Below are positions 35,847 to 44,530 of a DNA stretch of 64,000 nucleotides, piece after piece. Numbering within the stretch: position 1 is the first letter of the stretch; every line of letters begins with the position of its first letter. The DNA comes from Microbacterium allomyrinae (GTDB lineage Bacteria > Actinomycetota > Actinomycetes > Actinomycetales > Microbacteriaceae). The stretch covers positions 1 through 64,000 of the forward strand of contig NZ_JAGTTN010000007.1 in assembly GCF_020682705.1 (NCBI RefSeq), written 5' to 3'. Under the pieces are notes generated by a model that was not told the DNA's origin, searched no databases, and saw only the letters and a list, made by a program, of their open reading frames with translations. The translations under genes and the position numbers were made by a program.

Positions 35847-37289
35847 ATGAGTTTCCTCGAGTACGCACCCGCGCCCGAGTCGCGGGCCATCCTGAACCTC
35901 CGAGACGAGTACGGACTGTTCATCGACGGCGAGTTCCGTCCCGGCAGCGGTGAGCCGTTCGCGACGATCTCGCCGGCCGACGAGAAGCACATCGCGACGA
36001 TCGCGGCAGCAAGCGAGGCGGATGTCGACGCCGCCGTCGCCGCCGCGCGACGCGCCTACGACAAGACCTGGTCGAAGATGAGCGGACGCGACCGGGGCAA
36101 GTACCTGTTCCGCATCGCCCGCCTCGTGCAGGAGCGAGCTCGCGAGCTCGCCGTCGCCGAGAGCCTCGACAACGGCAAGCCGATCAAGGAGAGCCGCGAC
36201 GTCGACGTGCCCCTGGTCGCCGCGTGGTTCTTCTATTACGCCGGCTGGGCCGACAAACTCGACTACGCCGGCCTCGGCGCCGACCCGAAGGCGCTCGGAG
36301 TAGCCGGACAGGTCATCCCGTGGAACTTCCCGCTGCTGATGCTCGCGTGGAAGATCGCCCCAGCGCTCGCCGCGGGCAACACCGTCGTGATCAAGCCGGC
36401 CGAGACGACCCCGCTGTCGGCGCTCATCTTCGCCGAGATCCTGCAGCAGGCCGATCTGCCGGCCGGCGTGGTCAACATCGTGACCGGCGCCGGAGCGACG
36501 GGTGCAGCGCTCGTGCGGCATCCCGACGTGAACAAGGTCGCCTTCACCGGCTCGACGCCCGTTGGGCGCGAGATCGCCAAGGCTGTCGCGGGCACCGACA
36601 AGAAGCTCACGCTCGAACTCGGGGGCAAAGCCGCCAACATCGTGTTCGAGGACGCTCCCATCGACCAGGCCATCGAGGGCATCGTCAACGGCATCTTCTT
36701 CAATCAGGGGCACGTCTGCTGCGCGGGCAGCCGTCTGCTCGTACAGGAGTCGATCCATGACGATGTCGTCGACCGCTTGAAGTCGCGTCTGTCGACGCTT
36801 CGGCTGGGTGATCCGCTCGACAAGAACACCGACATCGGCGCGATCAACTCGGCCGCGCAGCTGCAGCGCATCAAGGAGCTCAGCAGCATCGGCGAGGACG
36901 AGGGCGCGGTGCGCTGGAGCGCGGACTGCGTCATCCCCGAGAACGGTTTCTGGTTCGCGCCGACGATCTTCACGAACGTCCAGGCGAGTCACCGCATCGC
37001 GCGCGACGAGATCTTCGGGCCGGTGCTGTCGGTGCTCACTTTCCGCACGCCCGGCGAGGCGATCGAGAAGGCCAACAACACTCCCTATGGCCTGTCGGCG
37101 GGCATCTGGACCGACAAGGGCTCCCGCATCCTCGCTGTCGCCGATCGCCTTCGTGCGGGCGTCATCTGGGCGAACACCTTCAACAGATTCGACCCGTCGA
37201 GTCCGTTCGGCGGCTACAAGGAGTCCGGCTACGGCCGTGAGGGCGGCCGACACGGCCTCCTCGCCTACCTGAAGGGAGCCCGCGCATGA
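35847..37289 (+). CDS. Aldehyde dehydrogenase, full-length subunit (ALDH16-like)
   Basis: The 480-aa product contains NAD-binding and catalytic motifs: WNFPLLMLAWKIAPALAAGNT, catalytic Glu in LELGGKAAN and the Cys in GHVCCAGSR. It should oxidise aldehydes, here probably acetaldehyde released by DeoC, to the acid with NAD+. Its stop overlaps the next gene by 4 nt (ATGA). Together with that half-length partner (287 aa) it matches the two-domain plan of ALDH16 enzymes as separate chains. Confidence 0.92.
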   Translation: MSFLEYAPAPESRAILNLRDEYGLFIDGEFRPGSGEPFATISPADEKHIATIAAASEADVDAAVAAARRAYDKTWSKMSGRDRGKYLFRIARLVQERARELAVAESLDNGKPIKESRDVDVPLVAAWFFYYAGWADKLDYAGLGADPKALGVAGQVIPWNFPLLMLAWKIAPALAAGNTVVIKPAETTPLSALIFAEILQQADLPAGVVNIVTGAGATGAALVRHPDVNKVAFTGSTPVGREIAKAVAGTDKKLTLELGGKAANIVFEDAPIDQAIEGIVNGIFFNQGHVCCAGSRLLVQESIHDDVVDRLKSRLSTLRLGDPLDKNTDIGAINSAAQLQRIKELSSIGEDEGAVRWSADCVIPENGFWFAPTIFTNVQASHRIARDEIFGPVLSVLTFRTPGEAIEKANNTPYGLSAGIWTDKGSRILAVADRLRAGVIWANTFNRFDPSSPFGGYKESGYGREGGRHGLLAYLKGARA

Positions 37290-38149
37290 GCAAGCGGCTG
37301 ACCGTGCCCAAAACCTACAAGCTCTACATCGGCGGGGCGTTCCCGCGCAGCGAGTCGGGCCGCACCTACGAGGTCGTCTCGGCGAAGGGCGACTTCCTCG
37401 CCAACGCGGCGCTCGCATCCCGCAAGGATGCGCGCGATGCCGTCACCGCCGCCCGCGGCGCCGTGAAGAGCTGGTCGGGAGCCACCGCGTACAACCGCGG
37501 TCAGGTGCTCTACCGCGTCGCAGAGATCCTCGAAGGCCGCAAGGTGCAGTTCGTCGACGAGATCGTGCAGCAGACGGGGGCCTCCTCGTCGGCAGCCGGC
37601 GCCGAGGTGGACGAGGCGATCGACCGATGGGTCTGGTACGCGGGCTGGTGCGACAAGTTCGCGCAGGTCGCCGGAAACGGCAACCCGGTCGCCGGGCCCT
37701 ACTTCAACATCTCGGTCCCCGAGCCGACGGGCGTGGTCGGTGTCATCGCCCCGCAGGACACCGCGCTGCTGGGGCTCGTGTCGGCGATCGCGCCCGCGCT
37801 GGTGACCGGCAACTCGGTCGTGGTCGTCGCGAGCGAGCGCTACCCGCTATCGGCCGTCAGCTTCGCCGAGGTGCTCGCGACCAGCGACGTGCCTGGGGGA
37901 GTGGTGAACGTGCTCACCGGGTCGCCGGCCGAGCTCGCGCCCTGGATCGCCTCGCATCCCGACGTGCACGGCCTCGATCTCGTCGGGGCCGGCGACCTCG
38001 ACTGGATCGACCTGCAGGTCGCAGCTGCCGAGACGCTCACGCGCGTGCTCCCTCCGGAGCGCGGCGCGGATGCCGCGGCGCCCAGCCTCGATCGGATCAC
38101 GGCGTTCACCGAGACCAAGACCGTCTGGCACACCAAGAGCCTGGTGTAG
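37286..38149 (+). CDS. Half-length, catalytically dead aldehyde dehydrogenase-like subunit
   Basis: The 287-aa product aligns with the N-terminal NAD-binding part of ALDH (VGVIAPQDTALLGLVSAIAPALVTGNSVV) but ends before a catalytic Cys or a complete C-terminal domain. This is the pattern of the second, non-catalytic domain of ALDH16A1. The protein ends in TKTVWHTKSLV and reads as intact, not as a truncated pseudogene: frame, codon use and overlap with the full-length gene are normal. Likely role: a partner subunit of the full enzyme. The gap to the convergent NRDE gene is 32 bp. Confidence 0.75.
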   Translation: MSKRLTVPKTYKLYIGGAFPRSESGRTYEVVSAKGDFLANAALASRKDARDAVTAARGAVKSWSGATAYNRGQVLYRVAEILEGRKVQFVDEIVQQTGASSSAAGAEVDEAIDRWVWYAGWCDKFAQVAGNGNPVAGPYFNISVPEPTGVVGVIAPQDTALLGLVSAIAPALVTGNSVVVVASERYPLSAVSFAEVLATSDVPGGVVNVLTGSPAELAPWIASHPDVHGLDLVGAGDLDWIDLQVAAAETLTRVLPPERGADAAAPSLDRITAFTETKTVWHTKSLV

Positions 38150-38181
38150 CAGCGCTCTGACATGGCGCCGCAGGTGGCGTG

Positions 38182-38898
38182 CTACGTCAGGTCCAGACCG
38201 CCCCAGCGGCCGGGCTCGCGAAGCTCTCCGTAGCGCGCTTCGACGCCTTCGTCACTGACCGACGCGACGCAGGCCAGCAGCGACAGCGTCGGGAAGCCGT
38301 ACGGCCGGTTGTCGCGGATGATCGCGCGATCGTCCGTGCTCTCCAATGCCGCGGAGCGCTCGAGTACCTCGACCCACGGCATCCACCACCGCTCGTCGTC
38401 GGCGGGCGCCTGCGAGCGGAACTCGCCCAGCCAGCGCTCGATCCGAGGGGTCGCCGGATCGTCGACGTCCTCGTGCGCGATCATGTGGGTGCCCGGCGAG
38501 AGCTCGATCTCACGCAGCGAGTCGCCATCCCAGGTGAGCACTCGAGCACGCGAGCCGTGAACCTCGACCAGGTTGAAGCCGTGCGTCGCGGGAGCGCCCT
38601 GAGGCGAGCGGCCGGCGACCGATTCGAGCACGAGCCCGCCACGGGAGACGAGTTCGGACTCGGGCCGGGTCGACACATCCGCGCGGTTGAGCAGCACCGA
38701 CAATCGACCGGCGGCGGGATCTGCGGCGAGCCACGCGCCGCCTGCCCGGGCGTCGCGCACCCCGACCACGCCGGCGTGCGGCTCGGGCCACCATCGACCC
38801 AGCGGGTTCCACGGCCGTTCCGGATCTTCGTCGCGGATCGCGAGCACCAGGGTCGGGTCGCCGCTTCGCTCGGGGATGCGGATGACGACGGTGCACAT
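38182..38898 (-). CDS. NRDE/TANGO2 family protein
   Basis: The 238-aa product starts MCTVVIRIP, giving Cys2 as the possible N-terminal nucleophile of this Ntn-hydrolase-like family, and contains the AIRDEDPERPW form of the NRDE motif (usually NRDE). Eukaryotic TANGO2 is linked to heme or lipid trafficking; the bacterial role is unclear. ATG 38898 has GGAGAG 6 nt upstream; the upstream extension is not supported by any ribosome site. It is transcribed divergently from coaBC across 43 bp. Confidence 0.85.
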   Translation of the reverse strand: MCTVVIRIPERSGDPTLVLAIRDEDPERPWNPLGRWWPEPHAGVVGVRDARAGGAWLAADPAAGRLSVLLNRADVSTRPESELVSRGGLVLESVAGRSPQGAPATHGFNLVEVHGSRARVLTWDGDSLREIELSPGTHMIAHEDVDDPATPRIERWLGEFRSQAPADDERWWMPWVEVLERSAALESTDDRAIIRDNRPYGFPTLSLLACVASVSDEGVEARYGELREPGRWGGLDLT

Positions 38899-38941
38899 TG
38901 CGGACTCTCCTGACTGCGGTCGTGGGTCGTGCCAAGATCGG

Positions 38942-40192
38942 ATGGTGTTCGTCGTGATCGGAGTCACGGGCGGGATCGCCGCCTACAAGACAGTGCACCT
39001 CGTGCGCCTTCTCGTGAAGGCGGGTCACGACGTGCACGTCGTGCCGACCGAGGACGCGGTGCGCTTCGTCGGCCTGCCGACCTGGGAGGCGATCAGCCGC
39101 AACCCCGTGACGACCTCCGTCCACGACGACGTCGCACGGGTGCGGCACGTCTCGCTCGGCCAGTCGGCCGACCTCGTGATCGTGGCTCCCGCGACGGCGA
39201 ACAGCCTGGCGAAGATGGCCACCGGACTCGCGGACGATCTCCTCGGAACGACCCTACTCGCCACCACGGCGCCCGTCGTCGTGGCCCCGGCGATGCATAC
39301 CGAGATGTGGCGGCATCCCGCCACGGTGCACAACATGCAGACGCTCCGCGACCGCGGCGTCATCGTCGTCGGGCCCGACGACGGCGCCCTGACCGGTGGC
39401 GACAGCGGCCCGGGACGGATGTCGGAGCCGGAGGCGATCCTCGAAGCCGCACTGGCTGCCGCCGGGGGATCACGCTCCGACCTCGGGGGCGTCCGCGTCG
39501 TGGTGACCGCCGGCGGCACCCGCGAGCCGATCGATCCGGTGCGCTACATCGGCAATCGCTCGAGCGGTCGTCAGGGGGTCGCGGTGGCGCTCGCGGCAGC
39601 CGAACGAGGCGCAGATGTCGTACTGATCGCGGCGCACGTCGACGACGGCGTGCTGGCCGAGGCATCCGCATCCGCTCGTCTGAAGATCGTTCGCACCGGA
39701 ACCGCCGCCGAGCTCGGACGAGCCGCCGCAGACGAGGCCTCGGCCGCTGACGTCGTCGTCATGGCTGCGGCCGTCGCCGACTATCGCGTGGCCGACGTGT
39801 CGGAGTCGAAGCTGTCGAAGGATGCCGCCCCCGGCCGGGGACTGCGGCTCGATCTGGTCGAGAACGACGACATCCTCGCGGGGCTCGTGGGCGTCCGTCG
39901 CGACGGACAGACGATCGTCGGATTCGCGGCCGAGACGCCCGGCGAGGGCGAGACGCTGCTCGATCGGGGCCGTCGCAAGGCCGCGCGCAAGGGTGCGGAT
40001 CTGCTGGCGGTGAACCAGGTGGGCTGGTCGCTGGGCTTCGAGGCGAACGAGAACGAGATCCTGATCCTGACCGCAGAAGGCGTCGTGGTCGAGACGACAC
40101 GCGGGACCAAGCGCGAGGTCGCGGACGCCTTATGGGATGCCGTCCTCGCGGTGCGCCGGAACCCCGGCCAAAACCGCGGGAAAACTAAGTAA
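38942..40192 (+). CDS. coaBC: Phosphopantothenoylcysteine decarboxylase / phosphopantothenate-cysteine ligase
   Basis: The 416-aa bifunctional protein has an FMN-binding decarboxylase half (GVTGGIAAYK; VAPATANSLAKMATGLADDLL; PAMHTEMW) and a ligase half (TAGGTREPIDPVRYIGNRSSG; AAAVADYR; KKxG-like KGADLLAVN). It converts 4'-phosphopantothenate to 4'-phosphopantetheine precursors for CoA. Start ATG 38942 or GTG 38945; CAAGAT (38933-38938) is 6 nt before the GTG, so the latter is possible if the message is leaderless. The active-site Cys of the decarboxylase lid should lie near the GGDSGPGRM segment, which lacks Cys. Confidence 0.95.
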   Translation: MVFVVIGVTGGIAAYKTVHLVRLLVKAGHDVHVVPTEDAVRFVGLPTWEAISRNPVTTSVHDDVARVRHVSLGQSADLVIVAPATANSLAKMATGLADDLLGTTLLATTAPVVVAPAMHTEMWRHPATVHNMQTLRDRGVIVVGPDDGALTGGDSGPGRMSEPEAILEAALAAAGGSRSDLGGVRVVVTAGGTREPIDPVRYIGNRSSGRQGVAVALAAAERGADVVLIAAHVDDGVLAEASASARLKIVRTGTAAELGRAAADEASAADVVVMAAAVADYRVADVSESKLSKDAAPGRGLRLDLVENDDILAGLVGVRRDGQTIVGFAAETPGEGETLLDRGRRKAARKGADLLAVNQVGWSLGFEANENEILILTAEGVVVETTRGTKREVADALWDAVLAVRRNPGQNRGKTK

Positions 40193-40271
40193 CGAAACAG
40201 TAACGGCGCATGTAGAGTGGTGCGCACCACGTCGACGAGGACGTGGCGCAAGCCCACGGAGGACATGCCCG

Positions 40272-41171
40272 ATGCCCCAACCCGCGGCATCCGACCGCGC
40301 CCGCGACCGGATCCACGCCCTGTTCGTCGTCTGCGTCCTGGCCGTCGCCAGCCTCGTGATCGCGTTCCTCGGAGCGTCGCCGGCACGGGTGACATCGCGT
40401 GAGCTTCTCGGCGACACGCGCACCCCCGGAGACGCGGCTTTCATCGCGAGCCACCGCGGCGGGGCCGCGACTGCCCCCGAGAACACGCTGCCGGCGATCA
40501 CTGCCGCGCTCGCGGGAGAATTCGACTACGTCGAGGTCGACGTCGCGCTCACCGCCGACCGGCATCCGGTGCTCATGCACGACGCGTCCGTCGACCGCAC
40601 GACGGACGGACACGGCCGCCTCGCCGCGCTCACCCTCGCGGAGGTCCGCGCCCTCGATGCCGGCTCGTGGTTCGACCCGGCATTCGCGGGGACGCAGGTG
40701 CCGACGCTCGCGGAGTTCCTCGACACGCTCGGCGGTTCCGGCGGCCGCGCGATCATCGAGCTGAAGGGAAGCTGGGACGCCGATGCCGTCGCCGGCGCGA
40801 TCGCCGAGGTCTCGGCACGCGCACTCGAGGATCGCGTCGCGCTCGCGAGCTTCGACGCGCGCACCCTCGCGTTCGCGGCGGGGGCGTCGGATGTCGTCTC
40901 GCGACTGCTCATCCTCAAGAATGTGCCGGCCGACGTCGCGAGCGCCGTGGCCGAAGCCGGCGCCCGGGGAGTGGTCGTGAGTCGCAAGGCCGTGCTCGCC
41001 CGTCCGTCGATCGTCGACGAGCTGCACGCGGTCGGCGCGCGCGTCGTCGTCTACACCCTCAACGACGACACCCAATGGGATGCCGTCACGGCGCTGGGCG
41101 TCGACGGGATCGTGACCGACGACCCGCACACCCTGTCGGAGTGGCTGAGCACCTACGCCGGGGAGCGCTGA
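40272..41171 (+). CDS. Glycerophosphodiester phosphodiesterase family protein
   Basis: The 299-aa product has an N-terminal transmembrane segment (about 17-38) followed by the GDPD barrel: SHRGGAATAPENTLPAI and EVDVALTADRHPVLMHD carry the catalytic His and metal ligands. It cleaves glycerophosphodiesters to glycerol 3-phosphate, probably outside the membrane. The start is ATG 40272, with GGAGG about 8 nt upstream. The preceding 79 bp contain CCACGTC/GACGTGG and GGTGC/GCACC inverted repeats that could form small hairpins in the leader. Confidence 0.9.
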   Translation: MPQPAASDRARDRIHALFVVCVLAVASLVIAFLGASPARVTSRELLGDTRTPGDAAFIASHRGGAATAPENTLPAITAALAGEFDYVEVDVALTADRHPVLMHDASVDRTTDGHGRLAALTLAEVRALDAGSWFDPAFAGTQVPTLAEFLDTLGGSGGRAIIELKGSWDADAVAGAIAEVSARALEDRVALASFDARTLAFAAGASDVVSRLLILKNVPADVASAVAEAGARGVVVSRKAVLARPSIVDELHAVGARVVVYTLNDDTQWDAVTALGVDGIVTDDPHTLSEWLSTYAGER

Positions 41172-41363
41172 CACCGGGGACCGCCGCGCCGGCGCGGCCT
41201 TCGAGACAGACCGCGAAGAGGCCGTGACAGCCCCGTGGCCGGCACGTGATCGGGTCGTGATCGGCGCGCCCTGGCGCCGCGCGGCGACCCCGCCGTACTG
41301 TCGAAGCGAGGTTCGCGCCACGTCGTGGACCGAGTGATCGGAACGTTCGGAATCGGAGGAGCC

Positions 41364-42005
41364 ATGCGGCTGATCGACACTGTGCCGCGGCGCATCGCGA
41401 TCGGAGCCGTCGCGATCGTCGCCGTGGTCGGAGCGGCCACCGGATGCCGACCGGAGCCCGCGGTCACGCCGTCGGCCACGCCGTCGTTCAGCGTGGACAC
41501 GCCGACACCGGGTCCGTCGGTCACCCCGATCGAGACCGAGATGCCCGATGCCGGGTTCGAGCTTCCCGCGTCGTGCGAAGGCATCTACTCCACCGCACTG
41601 CTGGCCGACCTCGAAGCGACCAATCCGCCGCTCAACGACCCCGGGGTCACGATGCTCTCGACCGAGAACGTCGACGTTCTCGAGATCCTCCACAGCGGCG
41701 TGCCGACGTTGCGCTGCACGTGGGGCCAGCCCAGCGAGTACGGGCTGGCGACGAACGTCACGGTGGTCGACGCCGCGCAGATCGACGCCATCGCGCAGGC
41801 GCTGCCCGCGGCCGGATTCGGATGCGAGCCTCTGGGCGACGGCACCGTCTGCCGCATCGAACAGCGCGGCATCACGCTCGACGACGAGGAGTACACGCGC
41901 GGCGAATCGCACTACCTCGGCGCGGGCGGCCTCGTCACGACGGCGTGGATCAACTTCACTCCCGAGGGCTACACCGAAGACATCGTCGCGACGCTCTGGG
42001 GTTGA
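41364..42005 (+). CDS. Putative lipoprotein or anchored protein (213 aa)
   Basis: The product begins with an Arg-rich n-region, a hydrophobic helix and a Cys at the end of GAATGC, a weak lipobox. A Thr/Pro/Ser-rich linker (about 32-55) follows, then a domain of about 150 residues with four Cys that may pair. No family recognised. The start has CGGAGGAG just upstream. The 192 bp before it show no gene; the helicase gene follows after 200 bp that hold its promoter. Confidence 0.7.
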   Translation: MRLIDTVPRRIAIGAVAIVAVVGAATGCRPEPAVTPSATPSFSVDTPTPGPSVTPIETEMPDAGFELPASCEGIYSTALLADLEATNPPLNDPGVTMLSTENVDVLEILHSGVPTLRCTWGQPSEYGLATNVTVVDAAQIDAIAQALPAAGFGCEPLGDGTVCRIEQRGITLDDEEYTRGESHYLGAGGLVTTAWINFTPEGYTEDIVATLWG

Positions 42006-42020
42006 CGGACACTTTTCCCG

Positions 42021-42045
42021 TAGAATGGCCGGAGGGGACCCTCCG
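42021..42045 (+). promoter_or_regulatory. Helicase promoter and start-site palindrome
   Basis: TAGAAT (42021-42026) is a good -10. A perfect 7-bp inverted repeat (CGGAGGG 42030-42036, CCCTCCG 42039-42045) lies where transcription should begin, as an operator or a 5'-end hairpin. The leader to the ATG is about 170 nt, with nothing else recognised in it. Confidence 0.5.
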
Positions 42046-42205
42046 ACGATGTCGCAGCTCGCTGAAGCGAGTGCCCGCGGCCGCCGAAGTCCAGCCCCGA
42101 TCCCGCGTTCGCGACGGCGTCCGCGCCGCCCGCGGGAGCACGCAGATCCATCGGTGTCAACCGATCATCGCCGGAGAAGATCCGGCACTCACGCTCAGGA
42201 GGAGC

Positions 42206-44374
42206 ATGCCGCCCACGGCACCCGCCCAGACGGCGCAGCGTCGCCGCAAGACCTCGTCGTCGCGCCGCGACGATGAGGCCCCGATCATCCCGATCCTCGC
42301 CCGCAAGGTGCGCGAGGTCGAGGCGAAGGCCCAGCGCGGCAAGCTCGGGCCCACCAATCGCGTCAAGTTCCAGGTCATCGCCTTCCTGGTCCGCGAGGAG
42401 CGGGCACGGGTGAAGGCCGACACGACGGTGACCGATGCCGCACGCGCCGAGTTGCTCAAGCGCCTCGACGGCGTCGCGACCATCCTCGCGAAGACCGCGG
42501 CACGCGACACCTCGCTGATCCAGCTTCTCGAGGTCGACCAGGCGGCCTCCCCGGTCGCGCGTCGCATGCGCCGTGACTGGCTGCTCGAGTCGGGGGCGGA
42601 GCTGCCGCCCGACGAGCTCATCATCACGGACGTCGCGCCGATGTCCACACCGGTCGTCCCGGCAGCCCTTGCACAGCGCCAGGTGATTCCGGTACAGGTC
42701 GAGGCCCGTCAGATGGCGAACCCGTTCCTGGCTCCCGACCTCACGACGCGGGGGCCGAAAGAGACGCCGCGCCGCCGCCTCGACAGCTGGGAGCTCATGG
42801 GCCCGCTGTACAAGGCGTTCGAGACCGGCGCCGGGGGAGCGAGCGCCTCGATGGAGCTGCCCTCCGTCCCCGAGTACGATCGGCTCTCGCCCAAGGGGCT
42901 CGAGGTCATGCCGCACCAGTCGCGGTTCCTCGAGGCTGTGCGCGAGGGGCACCGCACGTTCCTCCTCGCCGATGAGCCCGGCCTGGGCAAGACCGCCGAG
43001 TCCGTGCTCGCGGCATCCGTCGCCGATGCGTACCCGCTGCTGGCGGTCGTGCCCAACGTCGTCAAGATGAACTGGGCGCGCGAAGTCGAGCGGTGGACCC
43101 CGCAGCGCCGCGCGACCGTGATCCATGGTGACGGCGAGGCCATCGACGCGTTCGCCGACGTGTTCATCGTCAACTACGAGATCCTCGATCGCCACCTCTC
43201 GTGGCTCGGCAGCCTGGGCCTGAAGGGCATGGTCGTCGACGAAGCGCACTTCATCAAGAACCTGTCCTCGCAGCGCTCGCAGAACGTGCTGGCGCTCGCC
43301 GGTCGCATCCGTGAGCAGGTTCCGAACCCGCTGCTTCTCGCCCTGACCGGAACGCCCCTCATCAACGACGTCGAGGACTTCGACGCGATCTGGCGCTTCC
43401 TCGGTTGGACGACGGGTGAGAAGCCCGGGCCCGAGCTGATGGAGAAACTGGATCAGACGGGCCTCACACCCGCCGACAAGGCGTTCTACCCCGAGGCGCG
43501 GGATGCGGTGATCTCGATGGGCATCGTTCGGCGCAAGAAGAAGGATGTCGCAGCCGACCTGCCCGACAAGCTCATCGCCGATCTTCCCGTCGAGCTCGAC
43601 GACGAATTCGGCCGGTCGATCCGTCAGGCCGAGCGCGAGCTCGGTGAGCGTCTCGCCGCCCGGTACCGCCGGATCATCGAGGCGCGCGGAGCCAATAGAC
43701 GCGCTCAGGAGAATCTCGCCCCCGGCGAGGTGGATGACGACATCGTCCGTCTGGTCGCGCAGAACGAGCTCGAGGAGTCCAAGGCCGCCGGCACGGGGTC
43801 CGAGAATGTCTTCACCATGGTCCGCAAGATCGGTCAGGCCAAGGCCCTGCTCGCGGCCGATTATGCGGCTCAGCTGCAGCGCTCGGTCGGCAAGGTCGTC
43901 TTCTTCGCGAAGCACATCGACGTGATGGATGCCGCCGAGGCGCATTTCGCCGGAGCCGGGATCAAGACCGTGTCGCTGCGCGGCGACCAGACCACGACGG
44001 CGCGGCAGCAGGCGATCGACGCGTTCAACAACGATCCCGGTGTCGGCATCGCGGTCTGCTCGCTCACCGCCGCCGGCGTCGGAGTCAACATGCAGGCATC
44101 GTCGAACGTCGTGCTCGCCGAGCTGTCGTGGACGGCCGCCGAGCAGACGCAGGCGATCGACCGCGTGCACCGCATCGGACAGGACGAGCCTGTGACGGCG
44201 TGGCGCATCATCGCCGCTCACACGATCGACACCAAGATCGCCGAGCTCATCGACTCGAAGCAGGGACTCGCCGCCCGCGCGCTCGACGGCGAAGTCGTCG
44301 ACCCGCAGTCCAGTGACTCCGTGCAGCTGTCGGCGCTCATGCACCTCGTGCGGCAGGCTCTCGGCGCAGCGTAG
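42206..44374 (+). CDS. SNF2-family DEAD/H-box helicase (SMARCAL1-like)
   Basis: The 722-aa product has about 210 residues of basic, partly coiled N-terminal sequence, then two RecA-like lobes. Walker A reads DEPGLGKTAES, the DEAH box is VVDEAHFIKN, motif III is LALTGTPLIND, and motif VI is QAIDRVHRIGQ. This is the SNF2 translocase layout, closest to small SMARCAL1/ZRANB3-like annealing helicases. It has no fused nuclease or methylase, and no neighbour suggests a defence system. ATG 42206 has AGGAGGAG 5 nt upstream, which sets the start. A hairpin ends the gene. Confidence 0.88.
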   Translation: MPPTAPAQTAQRRRKTSSSRRDDEAPIIPILARKVREVEAKAQRGKLGPTNRVKFQVIAFLVREERARVKADTTVTDAARAELLKRLDGVATILAKTAARDTSLIQLLEVDQAASPVARRMRRDWLLESGAELPPDELIITDVAPMSTPVVPAALAQRQVIPVQVEARQMANPFLAPDLTTRGPKETPRRRLDSWELMGPLYKAFETGAGGASASMELPSVPEYDRLSPKGLEVMPHQSRFLEAVREGHRTFLLADEPGLGKTAESVLAASVADAYPLLAVVPNVVKMNWAREVERWTPQRRATVIHGDGEAIDAFADVFIVNYEILDRHLSWLGSLGLKGMVVDEAHFIKNLSSQRSQNVLALAGRIREQVPNPLLLALTGTPLINDVEDFDAIWRFLGWTTGEKPGPELMEKLDQTGLTPADKAFYPEARDAVISMGIVRRKKKDVAADLPDKLIADLPVELDDEFGRSIRQAERELGERLAARYRRIIEARGANRRAQENLAPGEVDDDIVRLVAQNELEESKAAGTGSENVFTMVRKIGQAKALLAADYAAQLQRSVGKVVFFAKHIDVMDAAEAHFAGAGIKTVSLRGDQTTTARQQAIDAFNNDPGVGIAVCSLTAAGVGVNMQASSNVVLAELSWTAAEQTQAIDRVHRIGQDEPVTAWRIIAAHTIDTKIAELIDSKQGLAARALDGEVVDPQSSDSVQLSALMHLVRQALGAA

Positions 44375-44385
44375 CCGCACCACCT

Positions 44386-44433
44386 CCGCAGCCCGGATGA
44401 TCGCCTCTCAGAAGGCGGTCACCCGGGCTGCGG
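44386..44433 (+). terminator. Terminator hairpin after the helicase gene
   Basis: CCGCAGCCCGG (44386-44396) pairs with CCGGGCTGCGG (44423-44433), and inside it GATCGCCT pairs with AGGCGGTC (one G-T) around a 6-nt loop. It starts 12 nt after the stop codon. Confidence 0.75.
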
Positions 44434-44530
44434 TGTTACCGGGCGTGTGTGGCAGGGGGCGGCATCCGGGCGCTAGTGTCGGGTGAGGCAGCGTCGCCGA
44501 CTCTCTTCACCCGACAGCGAGGACCACAGC

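Noticed and set aside
41969..44383. An 804-codon frame antisense to the SNF2 helicase
   Set aside because: Shadow frame; the sense strand has all helicase motifs.
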